Below are positions 45,601-57,221 of a stretch of DNA of 64,000 nucleotides, in pieces. Under the pieces are notes generated by a model. The model saw only the letters and a program-made list of their open reading frames with translations, ran no database searches and was not told the origin of the DNA. The stretch spans positions 19,636,646 through 19,700,645 of the forward strand of contig NC_134844.1 in assembly GCF_965363235.1 (NCBI RefSeq). Direction: 5' to 3'. Every line of letters starts with the position of its first letter. Positions within the stretch are counted from its first letter, which is position 1. The position numbers and the translations under genes are program-made. This DNA is from Mytilus galloprovincialis. Its lineage: Eukaryota; Mollusca; Bivalvia; Mytilida; Mytilidae.

Positions 45601-46680
45601 CGACAGAGGAATAGGACACATCAGTCAACTATTTTGACAGCATACTTGTAGATGGCTAAACCATGTCTGTCGTGAGGTGCGACACTGACACATCGAATCG
45701 TTGATGGTGACTATAAAACTTATTCGCAAAGCAAGTGTCTATTGCTTGGTCAGTGGACGCACTGCGTTTATTCAGTAACGTGTCATTTTTACTGATATCA
45801 TTTGAAACCTCCATCCATAAAACAGGGCGAAAGCACATATTCATTCTTTGATACTTTTTTTAATGGATGTAATACTAGCTTTACGTCTGAAAGACACGTG
45901 GCAGATATCATTAGCAATACGACAAACAAAAAATATGTTCATGGAATTTACCACAGAATTAGTATAGAAACAGTAGTAAACGCGAAATGAATTTATCTGA
46001 AATAAAAAGTTCTGTGTTGCTAATTGCACATGCAGTATTAGTACTGGTAGCTTGTTATTGGTTGTGATAAAAACAATGATAAATTTTAAGTTCATAAATG
46101 TAGTTCATATCGTGCTATTTCAAATATTTAAAAAAACATATTAAAGGTATAGGTCATCGGACTTGTTTTATAGCTACATGCTGTGCAACATTTTCATAGT
46201 TTGTAAGGATTATAAATGGAAAAAGCATTATCATCTATTAAGAAGGTAGATCAAATGATAGATTTTAAAAACAAGTTATGATTTTAGTAACTATTATAAT
46301 GATACGAAAACAAAACCACATCTTATAGTGATATACAATATAAGTGAGCACTACAGACACTAAATTAGACGACCACGACGTGGTAAAGTTTCGTTTTTTT
46401 ATATAAAAGTTTATTACACGTCCCTATTGCAATACCAACTACTGACATCAGGAGAAAAGTGCCACACACAACGATTCCTTATTCTTTTCGATTTAATGGT
46501 TGTAAAACTGATCGAACGACACGGATTCCATTGCCATTTCAGACGGAGTGGTACATCCATGTTGTATTTCTTTGTGTTGTCTTCTTTTCAAGAAGGAACC
46601 CATACGGTACTTTAGTATTCATTGGTTATCTAATGAACATCTAAAAGCATATATCTAAGGCGTAATTAAGTTTTACTAGC
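42655..46680. other. Upstream region of the first DUF229 gene, no gene recognised
   Basis: About 4 kb with no ORF of known family. One small candidate first exon is described at 44485-44496. The remainder is AT-rich with no clear repeat. Confidence 0.45.
44485..44496 (+). other. Candidate coding micro-exon for the first DUF229 gene
   Basis: ATGAAATCGAAG followed by GTAAGT, with A at -3 of the ATG. Spliced to the acceptor at 47662 it reads in frame (MKSK-EFR-MTRQ) into the DUF229 ORF. Twelve bases can match by chance, so this is only a hypothesis. Confidence 0.2.
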
Positions 46681-46684
46681 AACC

Positions 46685-46965
46685 AGGGTAAACCCCGCCA
46701 AATTCTGTATGCGTCTTTCCAAAGCCATTAGCATGTAATTCAGTGGCTATCGTTTGTTGCTGTTTTCATTCGCTGGTTCTCCAATTTGTATTTTTCTACA
46801 TGTTTTATACTTGGGCTTTTATAGCTTGCTCTACAGTGTTGGTTTTTGCTAACTTTTGAAGGCCGTACGACTACTTTTAATTGCTAGCTTCTACGTCATT
46901 TGATCTCTAGTTGATAGTTGGCTCATCGGCAATCATACCGCATCTCTTTATTTTATATAAAACCG
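46685..46965 (-). repeat. Mussel dispersed repeat R1, diverged copy
   Basis: Same block order as 12030-12655: 'aaccccgcc', 'attcagtggctatcgtttg', 'gcttttatagc', 'gaaggccgtacgac' and 'ggcaatcataccgcatctc'. Confidence 0.65.
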
Positions 46966-47504
46966 GCTTTTATGTTTTTAAATAAAAGCACATGTGCAGT
47001 TTTATATCTAATTGACGTTATCAACATGCTTGCTCTAATATATGACGCCTTTATATTTCGCATTTTCAATCTTTTGTCGATCGAAAATATTGTAGTTTGC
47101 CCTCACTGGGTTCCGCTATATTATAACTCTGATTAGTTGTCATTTTGTGGTAGGAATTACATCTTTCAGCATGAATCTGACTGTGTCAATACTTAAGGTA
47201 TATTAGCATCTCCTTGAGGCGTCTGTAAAACGTCCGATACCCTGGGTGAACATTTATAGGATAAGATTTATCCAACACAACACGCTACCGTGCTGGACTC
47301 CAATTGTACATGTGAAATTTCTAAAACAAAAATATGCCAACTGTTTTCTGTTTTCCAGATGAAAATTCTAGCCATACTGTGGCCGTTTCTCTTGTGCCAT
47401 TATGGTTAATTACAGGATAAGATATATCTGCTCCTTGTTGCAGATCTTGCCGTATAACTGATTCGAATGGTAGTACGAATAAATTTGTCTTCGCAAAGTT
47501 AAGT

Positions 47505-47590
47505 AAACATGTGGCCTTCAGCTGCTGTCTGCTCTTCTGTCGGATTGTTGTCTCTTTAACATATTCCCCATTACCATTCTCAATTTTATA
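47505..47590 (+). repeat. Mussel dispersed repeat tail
   Basis: 'gattgttgtctctttaacat' and 'ccccattaccattctcaatt' match the end of the repeat at 11215-11352. Confidence 0.5.
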
Positions 47591-47653
47591 TTTATGGTAA
47601 TCATCCGTCTACTTAAAATCACCCTGTAACATATTACTGATTAATGTTTTGTC

Positions 47654-47661
47654 TTTTACAG
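47654..47661 (+). promoter_or_regulatory. Splice acceptor just upstream of DUF229 copy 1
   Basis: tttTACAG|GAGTTTAGA-ATG: a pyrimidine-rich acceptor 9 bases before the start codon. Copy 2 has the same feature 5 bases before its ATG, which supports a conserved intron at the 5' end. Confidence 0.6.
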
Positions 47662-47670
47662 GAGTTTAGA

Positions 47671-49674
47671 ATGACAAGACAAAGACAAAGTAAACATGTG
47701 TCGTTAATATATGGAGTTTATTCTGTGAAGAAAGTTTTGAGATATGTTTGTATAAAGATAGCAAGAACACGAAGAACCTTCACTAAGTTAATATATTTTA
47801 TCATTTTCATGTCTGCGTTTGTTTATTTAAATTACCGTTACAATCTTCCTGTCTTTCATGTTTTTCGGAATCCGAATGTTAATAAACCATGTACACTTCC
47901 GGTGTATGATATATACGACCATTCAGTGGACCAGTTCTTCTGGGACCAACAGGTCTTACCATGCGAAGGTTGGTTAGATTTGTTGTATGTTGATTCTAAA
48001 GGATATATTACAATGAATAAAACTGCTGTAAGTTTTTCTGGTTATTCAGATATAAAATGTGAATATCGATATATACAACGGGTTTCGGAGTCAAAAATTA
48101 AATTCTCGTCTAAAATGGATTATGTTCAACCTGCTTATTTAGATGGTGACTTTGTTCATGCAGAATGTTATGATTCGAATAGAAAACTACTTTATAATAA
48201 CTTGCATATGAATATTGACAGTAAACAAGTTTTTGGTAATCGTAAACTGGCAGAAGAAACTAAAACGAATTTAAGTGTATATATCATTGGTATTGATTCT
48301 CTATCAAGACTTATAGCAGAACGCAAAATTCCGAAAACGTTAAACTTTTTACGACATAATTTGAGTGCTTATATGTTTAAAGGATATACGCGAGTCGGTG
48401 ATGGTTCATATCCGAATTTACTGCCATTGTTTACTGGATTAAAAGCATACGGCGATGAACATAAAGTGGGTATAAACAACATACAGTATATGTTTAACAA
48501 TTATTCCGAGAAAGGTTGTATAGATATGTACGCGGAGGACTGGGTACAGGTTGCCACTTTTGTTGACATCTTTAGAAAACAACCGTCTCATCATTATATT
48601 CAGCCTCTGTTTCAGGCAATTGATAAAGTTAAATCTAATAGTTTGGCTGTTGAATATACCCTTAAGTTTTTACAACATCATAATATTCCCCTCGGTAATA
48701 CTTCTCCTATGTGTTTTGGTAATGTTTATAAGTATCAATTAATATTGCAATATTTTAAGCGTTTTTTAGATAATTATGAATTGAAAAGAAAATTTGCATT
48801 TGCTTGGACAAATGAAATCGGTCACGACTTTCTGAACATGGTAGGCTTGGCAGATAATGATTACCTAGACTTTTTCAAATCGATGAAGGAAACAAAGAAA
48901 CTTGATAATGCCATCATGATATTTATGAGCGATCATGGACCTCGATATAGTGAAATTCAAAATACAGAAATTGGTCGAATTTCTAATTTACTACCTCTTT
49001 TTACCATTGTTTTACCAGATCACATTAAATCAAGATTTAACCACATTCACAAGAATTTGAAAATAAATACAGAGAGAATGACAACTGCTTTTGACGTTTA
49101 TGAAACTCTGAAGGATATACTGCATGGAGATTTTCAAAAGAAAGATAGCTTATCAGATTTTAAAAAGTTGCCTCGAGGAATAAGCTTGTTTCGTGAAATT
49201 CCATCGTCTAGAAGTTGCATAGATGCTGATATTTCTGAACATTACTGTCCCTGTTATACAACAAAAAATGTTTCAATACAGGACGAGCGTGTAGTAGATT
49301 CAGTCCATGCTGTTGTGGATCAAATCAATGATATTTTAGAAGCAGTAAAATCAAAATGTGCCAAAGTAGTAATTCAATCTGTTCGTAGTGCGAGATCAGT
49401 TTTTTCTGACATGGTGCGTGATACAGAAAAAGAGCGTTCCTTTTCTTTCCGCAGTTATTTGTGGAATATTGCCGAACAAACTCGACTTCGTATAACTTTT
49501 TGGACAAACCCAGGAAATGCTTTATATGAAGCAACAGTGCAATACAACGATAAAAACAATATTAAAATTCTTGGTGATATCAATCGTATTAATAAGTATG
49601 GGAACCAATCAGCTTGTCTTAGAATAGGCCAAATGCGCGATAGAGTTCGAGAACTTTATTGTTATTGCATATGA
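47671..49674 (+). CDS. DUF229 family alkaline-phosphatase-like membrane protein, copy 1
   Basis: 667 residues in one uninterrupted exon. The family (DUF229, alkaline-phosphatase / sulfatase fold) has no firm substrate. The layout is a basic tail, a membrane anchor at about 40-54 (type II) and a large lumenal or extracellular domain with paired cysteines. Candidate active-site features are D209-S210 in IIGIDSLSR, S246 in GDGSYPNL (possible nucleophile, about 36 residues on, as in the superfamily), H385-D386 in NEIGHDF, and D421-H422 in MSDHGPRYSE. The C-terminus is Cys-rich (EHYCPCY, YCYC). I chose ATG 47671 because TTTTACAG ends at 47661, so the earlier in-frame ATG at 47644 is intronic. A full-length paralogue faces it at 59966-61945. 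Confidence 0.88.
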   Translation: MTRQRQSKHVSLIYGVYSVKKVLRYVCIKIARTRRTFTKLIYFIIFMSAFVYLNYRYNLPVFHVFRNPNVNKPCTLPVYDIYDHSVDQFFWDQQVLPCEGWLDLLYVDSKGYITMNKTAVSFSGYSDIKCEYRYIQRVSESKIKFSSKMDYVQPAYLDGDFVHAECYDSNRKLLYNNLHMNIDSKQVFGNRKLAEETKTNLSVYIIGIDSLSRLIAERKIPKTLNFLRHNLSAYMFKGYTRVGDGSYPNLLPLFTGLKAYGDEHKVGINNIQYMFNNYSEKGCIDMYAEDWVQVATFVDIFRKQPSHHYIQPLFQAIDKVKSNSLAVEYTLKFLQHHNIPLGNTSPMCFGNVYKYQLILQYFKRFLDNYELKRKFAFAWTNEIGHDFLNMVGLADNDYLDFFKSMKETKKLDNAIMIFMSDHGPRYSEIQNTEIGRISNLLPLFTIVLPDHIKSRFNHIHKNLKINTERMTTAFDVYETLKDILHGDFQKKDSLSDFKKLPRGISLFREIPSSRSCIDADISEHYCPCYTTKNVSIQDERVVDSVHAVVDQINDILEAVKSKCAKVVIQSVRSARSVFSDMVRDTEKERSFSFRSYLWNIAEQTRLRITFWTNPGNALYEATVQYNDKNNIKILGDINRINKYGNQSACLRIGQMRDRVRELYCYCI

Positions 49675-51189
49675 TGTATAATTACGCAAAATATTACCCG
49701 TGATGGATTGCCTAATAGAAAAGTGTTTATTAGAAAAACTATCCTGGATGCGGCATCTGGAAAGATTTTCAATGGAGGCTCATATGGTTAAACTTTTAAA
49801 AGAAAACGATTATTAAGAATGTCGTTATAAAAGAGCTGTAGTGATATTCGCGTCTCATACTCAAACTAAAAACTGGTACCTGAAGTTTAATCATTTTAAC
49901 GAAAACTGAACAAAATATCCACATCATATAAAATGACTATGTATGTCTTAAAAGTTCAGTCGGATATACTACATGTGAAATTGCAATATTATAACAAACT
50001 GCATCAACGGGTACACGATCAATAGTTTTTCGTTTTAAGTATATTTTGGTAAAATGTTGAAAAGTATTTAAAGCTTATTATTTATAGATCTTGTTATATT
50101 CAAACGCCGGTACACCGCACATTTTTGGCCCATACAACAAAGAACTTTCCATACGTTTATTTCTTTTTAAAAAGCAAGTTTAACGTCCACAAATCATAAT
50201 TTAATATCATGTGCCAAAAAAAGACAATATATATATATGATAGTCATTAAAGTTTTTATATATGGTTTGGGTTGGTTCAATATAAGAGGTCGATCAGAGA
50301 TTAAATGTTTAAAAAATGTGATAGTTGCTGAATCTTCGCTATCTTCAGGGATAAAGGGTTAGAATAATTATTCTATTAGGGTGACATATTCCGCAGAATA
50401 TGACCTTTTCATAATCAAATATACCAGGCTTATAATTTGTTCTGCTATTTGCGCGTAACGCCTAAATAAGACTCATTATAATAAAATCAGTTGGAAGGCT
50501 AGTCAGCATCTCTGCCCCGGTGACAGTTTTTATGGGAAAATCATAAAGATGGTGAAAAATTTAAAAGAATATAGAAGGTCGAGTGCACTATGTCTATGTT
50601 CGGGCGTGTTTTAATTGACTAATCTGACTTAAAAACGTATAAAACAAAGCTATTTGATACATCACCTCGTTTCAGATTCTATTAGTTTTAAGCAACAGGT
50701 TGATTTTAGGTGGTACATAACACTACAGGGCCTACTCTGTAACAATCTATTGTTTAGAGAATATTACGCTTCTCACTGATCATAATTAGTGTTTTTACTA
50801 AAAGTACTTGATAAGAGACTTTTCAACCAAAAAAAAACCCGTCATTTTGTGTGTTCTATCTAGAGTTTGTAGTTTTCAACCTACAATTTTTAATCTGCCC
50901 TTTCACGAAATATTTAATAAGATTTTTTAAATTGTTTTTGAACTTTCGAAAAACCCATCTGACAACCGATAAGACAATAGTTTTTAAGTTGACTTTATGA
51001 TAACGCAGAAATGTACTTTAAATGATGCTCAATAACTAGTAGATGCATTTATCTTCTAAAATACAACTGGCAAGTAAGGATAGTTATGGTGCTATGAGAG
51101 TAAATTTATAGGTTTTAAAAGCTAAATTGGCACCGCGTCATCACGACAACTGCTTCCAATTTTACGATTGTAAAAATTGGCTGGAGATA
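49675..51189. other. 3' flank of DUF229 copy 1, no gene recognised
   Basis: No canonical AATAAA was found close to the stop codon. The region is AT-rich without further supported features. Confidence 0.45.
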
Positions 51190-52010
51190 TGGGCAGATAA
51201 TTTGACGAATTGAAAGAGTTGGTTTTGCTTTGTTTCATAAAAAAGAATGGCCAACGTAGATACAAGTATCTTGTCATAAGGAGGGATAAATCCTACTTTG
51301 TAAAGAATCACTCTGATTCAAATGAAAATTTCTCTGAAACTGGCATTATGAAGATGCTTGATTGCTTGATTAAAAACATATATTTTATGTTTGGATGACG
51401 TATCTATCGACATTCCCATTGGAACCAATTTTGTCCCTCTACTTGCCGACTTGTTCCTTTGTTATTATGAGTCTGACTTCAAACACGAACTTCTTAGGCA
51501 GAAAAAAAGAAGTTGTCAATATCCTTGAACTTTACTTTCCGCTAAATAGATGATGTTCTCGCAATAAATAATTAAAAATTTGGTGACTTTGTTGAACCTA
51601 TCTATCTCATCGAACTAGATATAAAGGATGCAACATATATAGTTAAGTTTGCCTCATATCTACTTACATCTACAAATTGACAATGATGGTCGGTTGAAAA
51701 CGTAACTTTACGACAAAAGAGATGATTTCAGCTTCCCAAGTGTGAACTTTCCATTTCTATGTAGTAATATTCTAGCAACTCCTGCATACGGATTTATATC
51801 TCCAATTGATACGATATTCCTGGGATTGTATTTCCTATAATGATTTCCTTGAGGGTTGCTGCTTACAAGGAAACTATTAAATCCAAATGGTGAAGTTGAA
51901 ATCATCCATTCGTAAATTTTACGGACGCCATCACGAGTTAGTTGACCATTATGGAATATCCGTTTCACAGATGATATTGGACATGTTCCTTATGTCGTAA
52001 CTACAATCCC
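51190..52010 (+). pseudogene. Reverse transcriptase remnant (YIDD class, possibly Penelope-like), copy 1
   Basis: ELKELVLLCFIKKNGQRRYK and YLVIRRDKSYFVKNHSDSNE open the fragment. A shifted frame gives an I-P-x-G-T-N-F-x-P-L-x-A-D-L-F pattern, then a decayed KLYDKRDDF-like block, and the end SSIRKFYGRHHELVDHYGIS. This is a reverse transcriptase type widespread in bivalves and cnidarians that I tentatively place near Penelope-like elements. Many stops. Sequence 52081-52320 is its likely 3' flank, since it recurs inverted at 54745-54965. Confidence 0.6.
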
Positions 52011-52080
52011 ATTCCCTTTTCCCGAATTTCACTTACCGAATTAGACTATTTAACGTGTTTGTAATAACATGAGCAACACG

Positions 52081-52320
52081 ACGGGTGCCACATTTAGAGC
52101 AGGATCTGATTATCCTTCCGGAGCACCTGCGTTTTGGTGGGTTTTCGTGTTGCTTATTCTTTAGTTTTCTCTGTTGTGTCTTTTGTAGTATTATTCGTCT
52201 GGTTGTCTTTTTCTTTGATATCAATGGCGTTCTCAGTTTATTTTCGATCTATGAGTTTGAAAGTCCCTCGTGTATCTTTCGCCCCTCTTTTGACGAAGTA
52301 GACTCCTGACTTGACCTTAA
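52081..52320 (+). repeat. 3' flank of the reverse transcriptase element
   Basis: 'gtgccacatttagagcagga', 'ccggagcacctg' and 'ttctcagtttattttcgatc' match the reverse complement of 54745-54965. This is the non-coding end of the same mobile element. Confidence 0.55.
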
Positions 52321-52425
52321 TACGTTCAGATGGTTATGTCGAGTAATGTCATTTTATTGGAATTCTCTATTATGCGCTTATTATTGGCGGTGGAATATGT
52401 TCAAATAAGATTATTTTCCGTTTAT

Positions 52426-52576
52426 CAGGCCTTGCGGTCATAAAACTTTCGAGTCAGTTTTTTGTACTCATACTCCAAAATCAACCAATCAAAATGCTGG
52501 ATTTCATGTTTCAAGCATGATTTTTGTGCTCCGAGCACTGAGCAAAGTTTTATGACTTCAACCCCAGGAAACATGC
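52426..52576. repeat. Short inverted-repeat element
   Basis: 'ggtcataaaacttt' at the left pairs with 'aaagttttatgac' at the right, with weaker pairing outside ('caggccttg' / 'caaccccagg'). Probably a small foldback repeat. Confidence 0.4.
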
Positions 52577-52855
52577 ATTAAGTATGAAACATTCTTCTTT
52601 AAACAATGATCTTGATGGGATGAATGCATGTGGTAATTCCCAAAATGAAATAGCAACAAAGGGAACATAACATTAAAAAAAGTATACTTTGTTGGTATTT
52701 GATAGAAATATTTGCGTGTTTAGCTTCAATAAATACATGCTGAGTTATCAGCATGACTAAGGATTAGAATAAAGAAATGTGGTTTAATGGGACACTCAAA
52801 AAACCTTCCTTTTTGTTTGAAATATTGAAAACTAATTTTATGGCAAATGCAGCAA

Positions 52856-54331
52856 ATATTTCAAGAGACCCTGTTAGAATCTTGGAGAATCGAACAGTTT
52901 TCCCCGTTTGAAATATGCCTTCATGAGTATACACTTGTGAGAGAAGGCAATTTCTTTATCATTTTCTTTGGACAGATTATATTAGAATTACATTAAAGTT
53001 GCATTTCATTTTGAAATAGAGAAAATACCGATTCCAGTGATATCTAGTTTTAACCAGGCATCTTTATCTAAAAAAAAACCTTTAGGATTAAACAGAAAAA
53101 AAAATGTTTATAGCACACCATGTATCAAAAAAGATATTTGGCCAGTTGAAAAGTCTGGATAAATTCACACACATATGATCAATCTTCTTTCAAATGTGTG
53201 TGTTTGTTTCATGTTAAACGTGTATTTCTGTCTCCATTTAGTACACATGTAATTTGTGGTTTTCATGGTTGGCTAATGAATGAAATTTTGAAATAATCAT
53301 GTATGTCTCTACCATGAATAGCACGACAAAAAATATATAACATAATGCATCTATATACGTTTGATCAGATGAATTGATTGAACGATGCAAGACATATAAA
53401 TTTTCTATAGATCATAGTTTAATTTATCTATAATTTGGCATTTTTTAACACTTTCTGTAAATCCGCATGTCAATGCACGCAGAACAAATGATTTCCAATT
53501 CAAACACTTCTTAATAGCAAAAAAGTAGGCAAATTCAATGCATGGTGAAGCCTTTTTCAAATGCTCTTCTATACGACAGTTAATGTAAGTATTAATATAT
53601 TTTAAATATTAGCAGGGAGTTGTGAATGACGAAAAAGAAAAGTAAAAATCAGCTAAATTCTTATCCATTTATTTGTATTGTAGTCCTGTCATGTAATGTT
53701 GTCATTGTAATGTTATATTTAACATTGCCATAAAAGCGGGAGGTTTGGCATGCCATAAAACCAGGTTCAACCCACCATTTTCTTTTCTTAAAATGTCCTG
53801 TACCAAGTCAGGAAAATGGCAATTGTTATAGTTCGTTTCTGTGTGTTTTACATTTTAACGTTATGTTTCTGTTGTGTCGTTGTTCTCGTTTTATATTTGA
53901 TGCGTTTTTCTCAGTTTTAGTTTGTAACCCAGATTTTCTCAATCGATTGATAAGTTTCGAACAGCGGTATAATACTGTTGCCTTTACTTATCCCTGAGGC
54001 AGATGGAACCTCAGTTTCTTAGTTATTAAAAAAAAGATGTTATAAATTATGTCAGAACAGAAGCTCTAACTTAAGAGCGATTGATACCTTCAGGGACTTC
54101 CAATCCTCCTGTAGTGGTATTGACCTAGCGCTAGAAAATAAAAATACCACTTCGTCTGATGTTTTTTGATTATTTGATTTTGCCATTTGATTTGGGACTT
54201 TCCGTTTTGAATTTTTCTCGGAGTTCAGTATTTTTATTATTTTACTTTTCACGCGTACGCACTGCTGTAATGAATTTTTCTTTCGAGAGAAAAGCTCAAA
54301 TCTAAACTTTTGAATTATTAATTAGATCTAG
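52856..54331. repeat. Tandem segmental duplication, unit 1
   Basis: About 1.48 kb repeated directly after itself. Order: 'agaatcgaacagttttc', 'atgccttcatgagtatacac', 'gatgaattgattgaacgatg', 'tttccaattcaaacacttct', 'gcagatggaacctcag', 'ttataaattatgtcagaa', 'cacgcgtacgc' and 'ttagatctagt'. A mussel repeat (about 53745-53990) and an R3 copy (54165-54250) are in this unit only in part. No gene is seen. Confidence 0.75.
53745..53990 (+). repeat. Mussel dispersed repeat R4
   Basis: 'ccaccattttcttttcttaa', 'tgtaccaagtcaggaaaatg', 'ttctgttgtgtcgttgttct' and 'agcggtataatactgttgcc' are typical of a common mussel repeat. Confidence 0.6.
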
Positions 54332-54604
54332 TGTTACTTTTTCAAGAGAATCTTTGAGAATCGAACAGTTTTCTGAAATATGCCTTCATGAGTATACACT
54401 TGCGGGAGAAAGCGAATTCGTTATCCTTTCCTTCGGACAGAACTTTTATCATTATATTAGAATTACCCTTTATTTACATTTCATTTAAAGATAGAGAAAA
54501 ATCCGATGTCAGTGATATCTAGTTGTATACAAGAAACGTAATACGAAAAAATACCACCAAAAGCGAATTATACATGGAAAACACTGTTGATTGTACATTA
54601 TGTA

Positions 54605-54745
54605 AAACAAGAATGAGTCCATAGTACACGGATGCCCCACTAACACTATCATTTTCTATGTTCAGTGGATCTTGAAATTGGGGTAAAGAAATCTAATTTG
54701 CATTTTAAATTGAAAAGATCATATCATAGGGAACATGTGTACTTA
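54605..54745 (+). repeat. Bivalve dispersed repeat R2, 5' part
   Basis: 'catagtacacggatgcccca' to 'catagggaacatgtgtact'; it then runs directly into the reverse transcriptase flank. The missing 3' part of R2 resumes at 55875, so the reverse transcriptase element appears inserted into one R2 copy. Confidence 0.6.
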
Positions 54746-54899
54746 AAGAGGGACGAAAGATATCAGAGGGACAGTCAAACTTATAAATCGAAAATAAACT
54801 GACAACGCCATTGCTCAAATGAAAAAGACAAACAGACAAACAATAGTACGCATGACACAACACAGAAAACTCAAGAATAAGCAACATGAACCGCACCAA

Positions 54900-55874
54900 A
54901 AACTAGGGGTGATTTCAGGTGCTCCGGAAGGGTAAGCAGATCCTGACACCCTTCGTGTTGCTCATGTTATAACAAATCCGGTAAATAGTCTAATTCGGTA
55001 AGTCACATTCATGAAAGGGAAGGAGATTGTAGTTACAACGTAAGGAACATATCCGATATCAATTGTGAAACGGTTATTCCATAACGGTCAACCAACTCAT
55101 GGCGTCCGTAACATTAACGAAGGGATGATTTCAACATCACAATTTGGAACTCTTGGTTTAACAGCAGCAGCCCTCTATAAAGAAAATCATGATAGGAAAT
55201 GCAAGCACGGGAATATCATATCAATTGGGAGATATGTAATCAGTATGCAGGTGCTGCTGGAATGTTGCTGCTTAGAAATGGAAAGTTCATAATTGGAAAG
55301 CTGAAATCATCTCTTTTGTCGTAAAGTTTTGTTTTCAACCGACCATCAATTTCTAGTTGTAAGTCAAGATATGAGGCCGACTTAACTGTATCTGTTGTAT
55401 CCTTTATTTCTAATTCGATTGGATAGATGCGTTCAACATAGTCACCAAATTTGAATTATTTAGTGAAAGAACATCATCTATACAGCGGAAAATAGAGTTA
55501 AAGGATATTGTTTACTTCTTATCTTTCTTCCTAAGAAGTTCCTGTATAAAGTCATCGTCATAACAATAAAGAAACAAGTCGGTTTTCATTGGAATGCCGA
55601 CAGTCTGTTGAAAAACACATCCTCCGAACGTAACAAATATGTTGTCAATCAAGAAATCAAGCATCTTGATAATGTCAGTTTCAGAGATTTTTTGTCTGAA
55701 TCAGAGTGATCCTTTACAAAGTAGGATGTATCCCTCCCTAAGACAAGATACTTGTATCTACGTTGGCCATTCGTTTTTATGAAACAAAGCAATACCAACT
55801 CTTTCAATTTGTCTTTAAGTTTGGAATGTGGAATACTTGTGTAAAGTGTAGAAAAGTCAAATGTTTTAATACTA
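54900..55874 (-). pseudogene. Reverse transcriptase remnant (YIDD class, possibly Penelope-like), copy 2
   Basis: Minus-strand start SIKTFDFSTLYTSIPHSKLK (RT motif A region), then KELVLLCFIKTNGQRRYKYL, VLGRDTSYFVKDHSD. Further on are decayed motifs to the C-terminus, then the shared 3' flank (54745-54965). The 5' edge abuts the resumed R2 repeat at about 55875, marking a 5'-truncated insertion. Not functional. Confidence 0.65.
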
Positions 55875-56207
55875 AGTTTCAAGTTGATTTTACTTCAACT
55901 CTATCAAAAACTACCTTGACCAAAAACTTTAACCTGACGCTGGAACTATCATTTTCTATGTTCAGTGGACCGTGAAATGGGCTTAAAAATCTGATTTGGC
56001 ATTTAAATTAGAAACATCATATCATAGGGAACATGTATACTAAGTTTCAAATTGATTGGACTTCAAATTCATCAAAAACTACCTTGACCAAAAACTTTCA
56101 CCTGAAGCGGGACAGACGGTCGAACGAACGGACGAACGAACGGACGAACGGACACGCAGACCAGAAAACATAATGCTCCTCTACTATTGTAGTTGGGCAT
56201 AACAAGG
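55875..56207 (+). repeat. Bivalve dispersed repeat R2, 3' part
   Basis: 'aagtttcaagttgattttac', the internal 'tgttcagtggaccgtgaaat' block, '(cgaa/cgga)n' words near 56118-56150, and the end 'cataatgctcctctactatt'. It continues the copy that begins at 54605. Confidence 0.6.
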
Positions 56208-57221
56208 TATTTTCTATTTATGAAATTCACTCAGATATGATCTTCTTTCAAATTTGTGTGGTCTTTTTAAAATAAAATATGTATTTCAGCCTTTATTAAG
56301 AACAAATGTACTATGTGATTTTTTTTGTCTGACTAATGAATGAATTTTTTAAATGTCTACCATGATTAGCATGACAAAAAATACTTTACAAAATGTATCT
56401 ATATAAATTTGATAAGATGAATTGATTTGAACGATGCAAGACATTTCGTTTTGAATTTTTCTCGGAGCTCAGTATTTTTTTGTGATTTTACTTTCCTCTA
56501 CCGTGAATAGCATGACAAAAAATACTTTACAAAATTCATCCATATACATTTTATAATATGAAATGATTCATATACAATTTCTATAGAGCATAGTTTAATT
56601 AATCTATAATTTGGTATTTTTAACACTTTCTGTAAATCCACATGTCAATTCATGCATTACAAATGATTTCCAATTTAAACACTTCTTTAAAAAGCAATAT
56701 GAACCTTTTTCAAAAATTCTTCGGTACGACAGTTAATGAAAGTAAACGAGTACGAATCACTTTCCTGCACTAAAATTCATCAGGTACACTTAAACCCAAA
56801 CATTTGAAAGTGATGTATAAAGGACTTAGAAATGTTAGCAGTTGTGTATGACGAAAAGAAATGATAAATTCCATCTTCCCTAAGGCAGATGGAACCTGAG
56901 TTTCTTGGTTATTTCTAATTTTTAAACGAAATTTTACCCCCCCCCCCCCAAAAAAAAATAATCAAAAAATAAATAAATATTATTATAAATTATGTCAGAA
57001 GCGAAGCTCTGACTTCAGAGCGGTTGATACCATCTGCGGTGGAATTGACCAAGCGCTAGAAAATGAAAATACAACTTCATAAATTTCACGCGTACGCGCA
57101 GCTATAATGAATTTATCTTTCAACAGAAACGCTCAAATCTAAACTTTTGAAATATAATTTAGATCTAGTAGAAATCGAAGAAAATATCGGAAACTCTGAA
57201 TTCGTCAGTGCTTGATTTTAC

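Larger units (their letters stand above)
54332..57175. repeat. Tandem segmental duplication, unit 2 with insertion
   Basis: Same landmark order as unit 1: about 54332-54560, then 56215-57175. It is split by about 1.65 kb of foreign DNA (R2 copies plus a reverse transcriptase fragment). A second small insertion of R3 (about 56443-56500) splits 'gcaagacat' and is followed by a repeat of the 'agcatgacaaaaaatacttt' block. Confidence 0.75.

Noticed and set aside
45656..45844. ORF ending HQRFDVSVSHLTTDMV, which resembles the reverse transcriptase C-terminus
   Set aside because: Only a few residues agree and the flanks do not continue the match.
47644..47670. Upstream in-frame Met for DUF229 copy 1
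   Set aside because: It lies before the TTTTACAG acceptor and so should be intronic; copy 2 has no equivalent extension.
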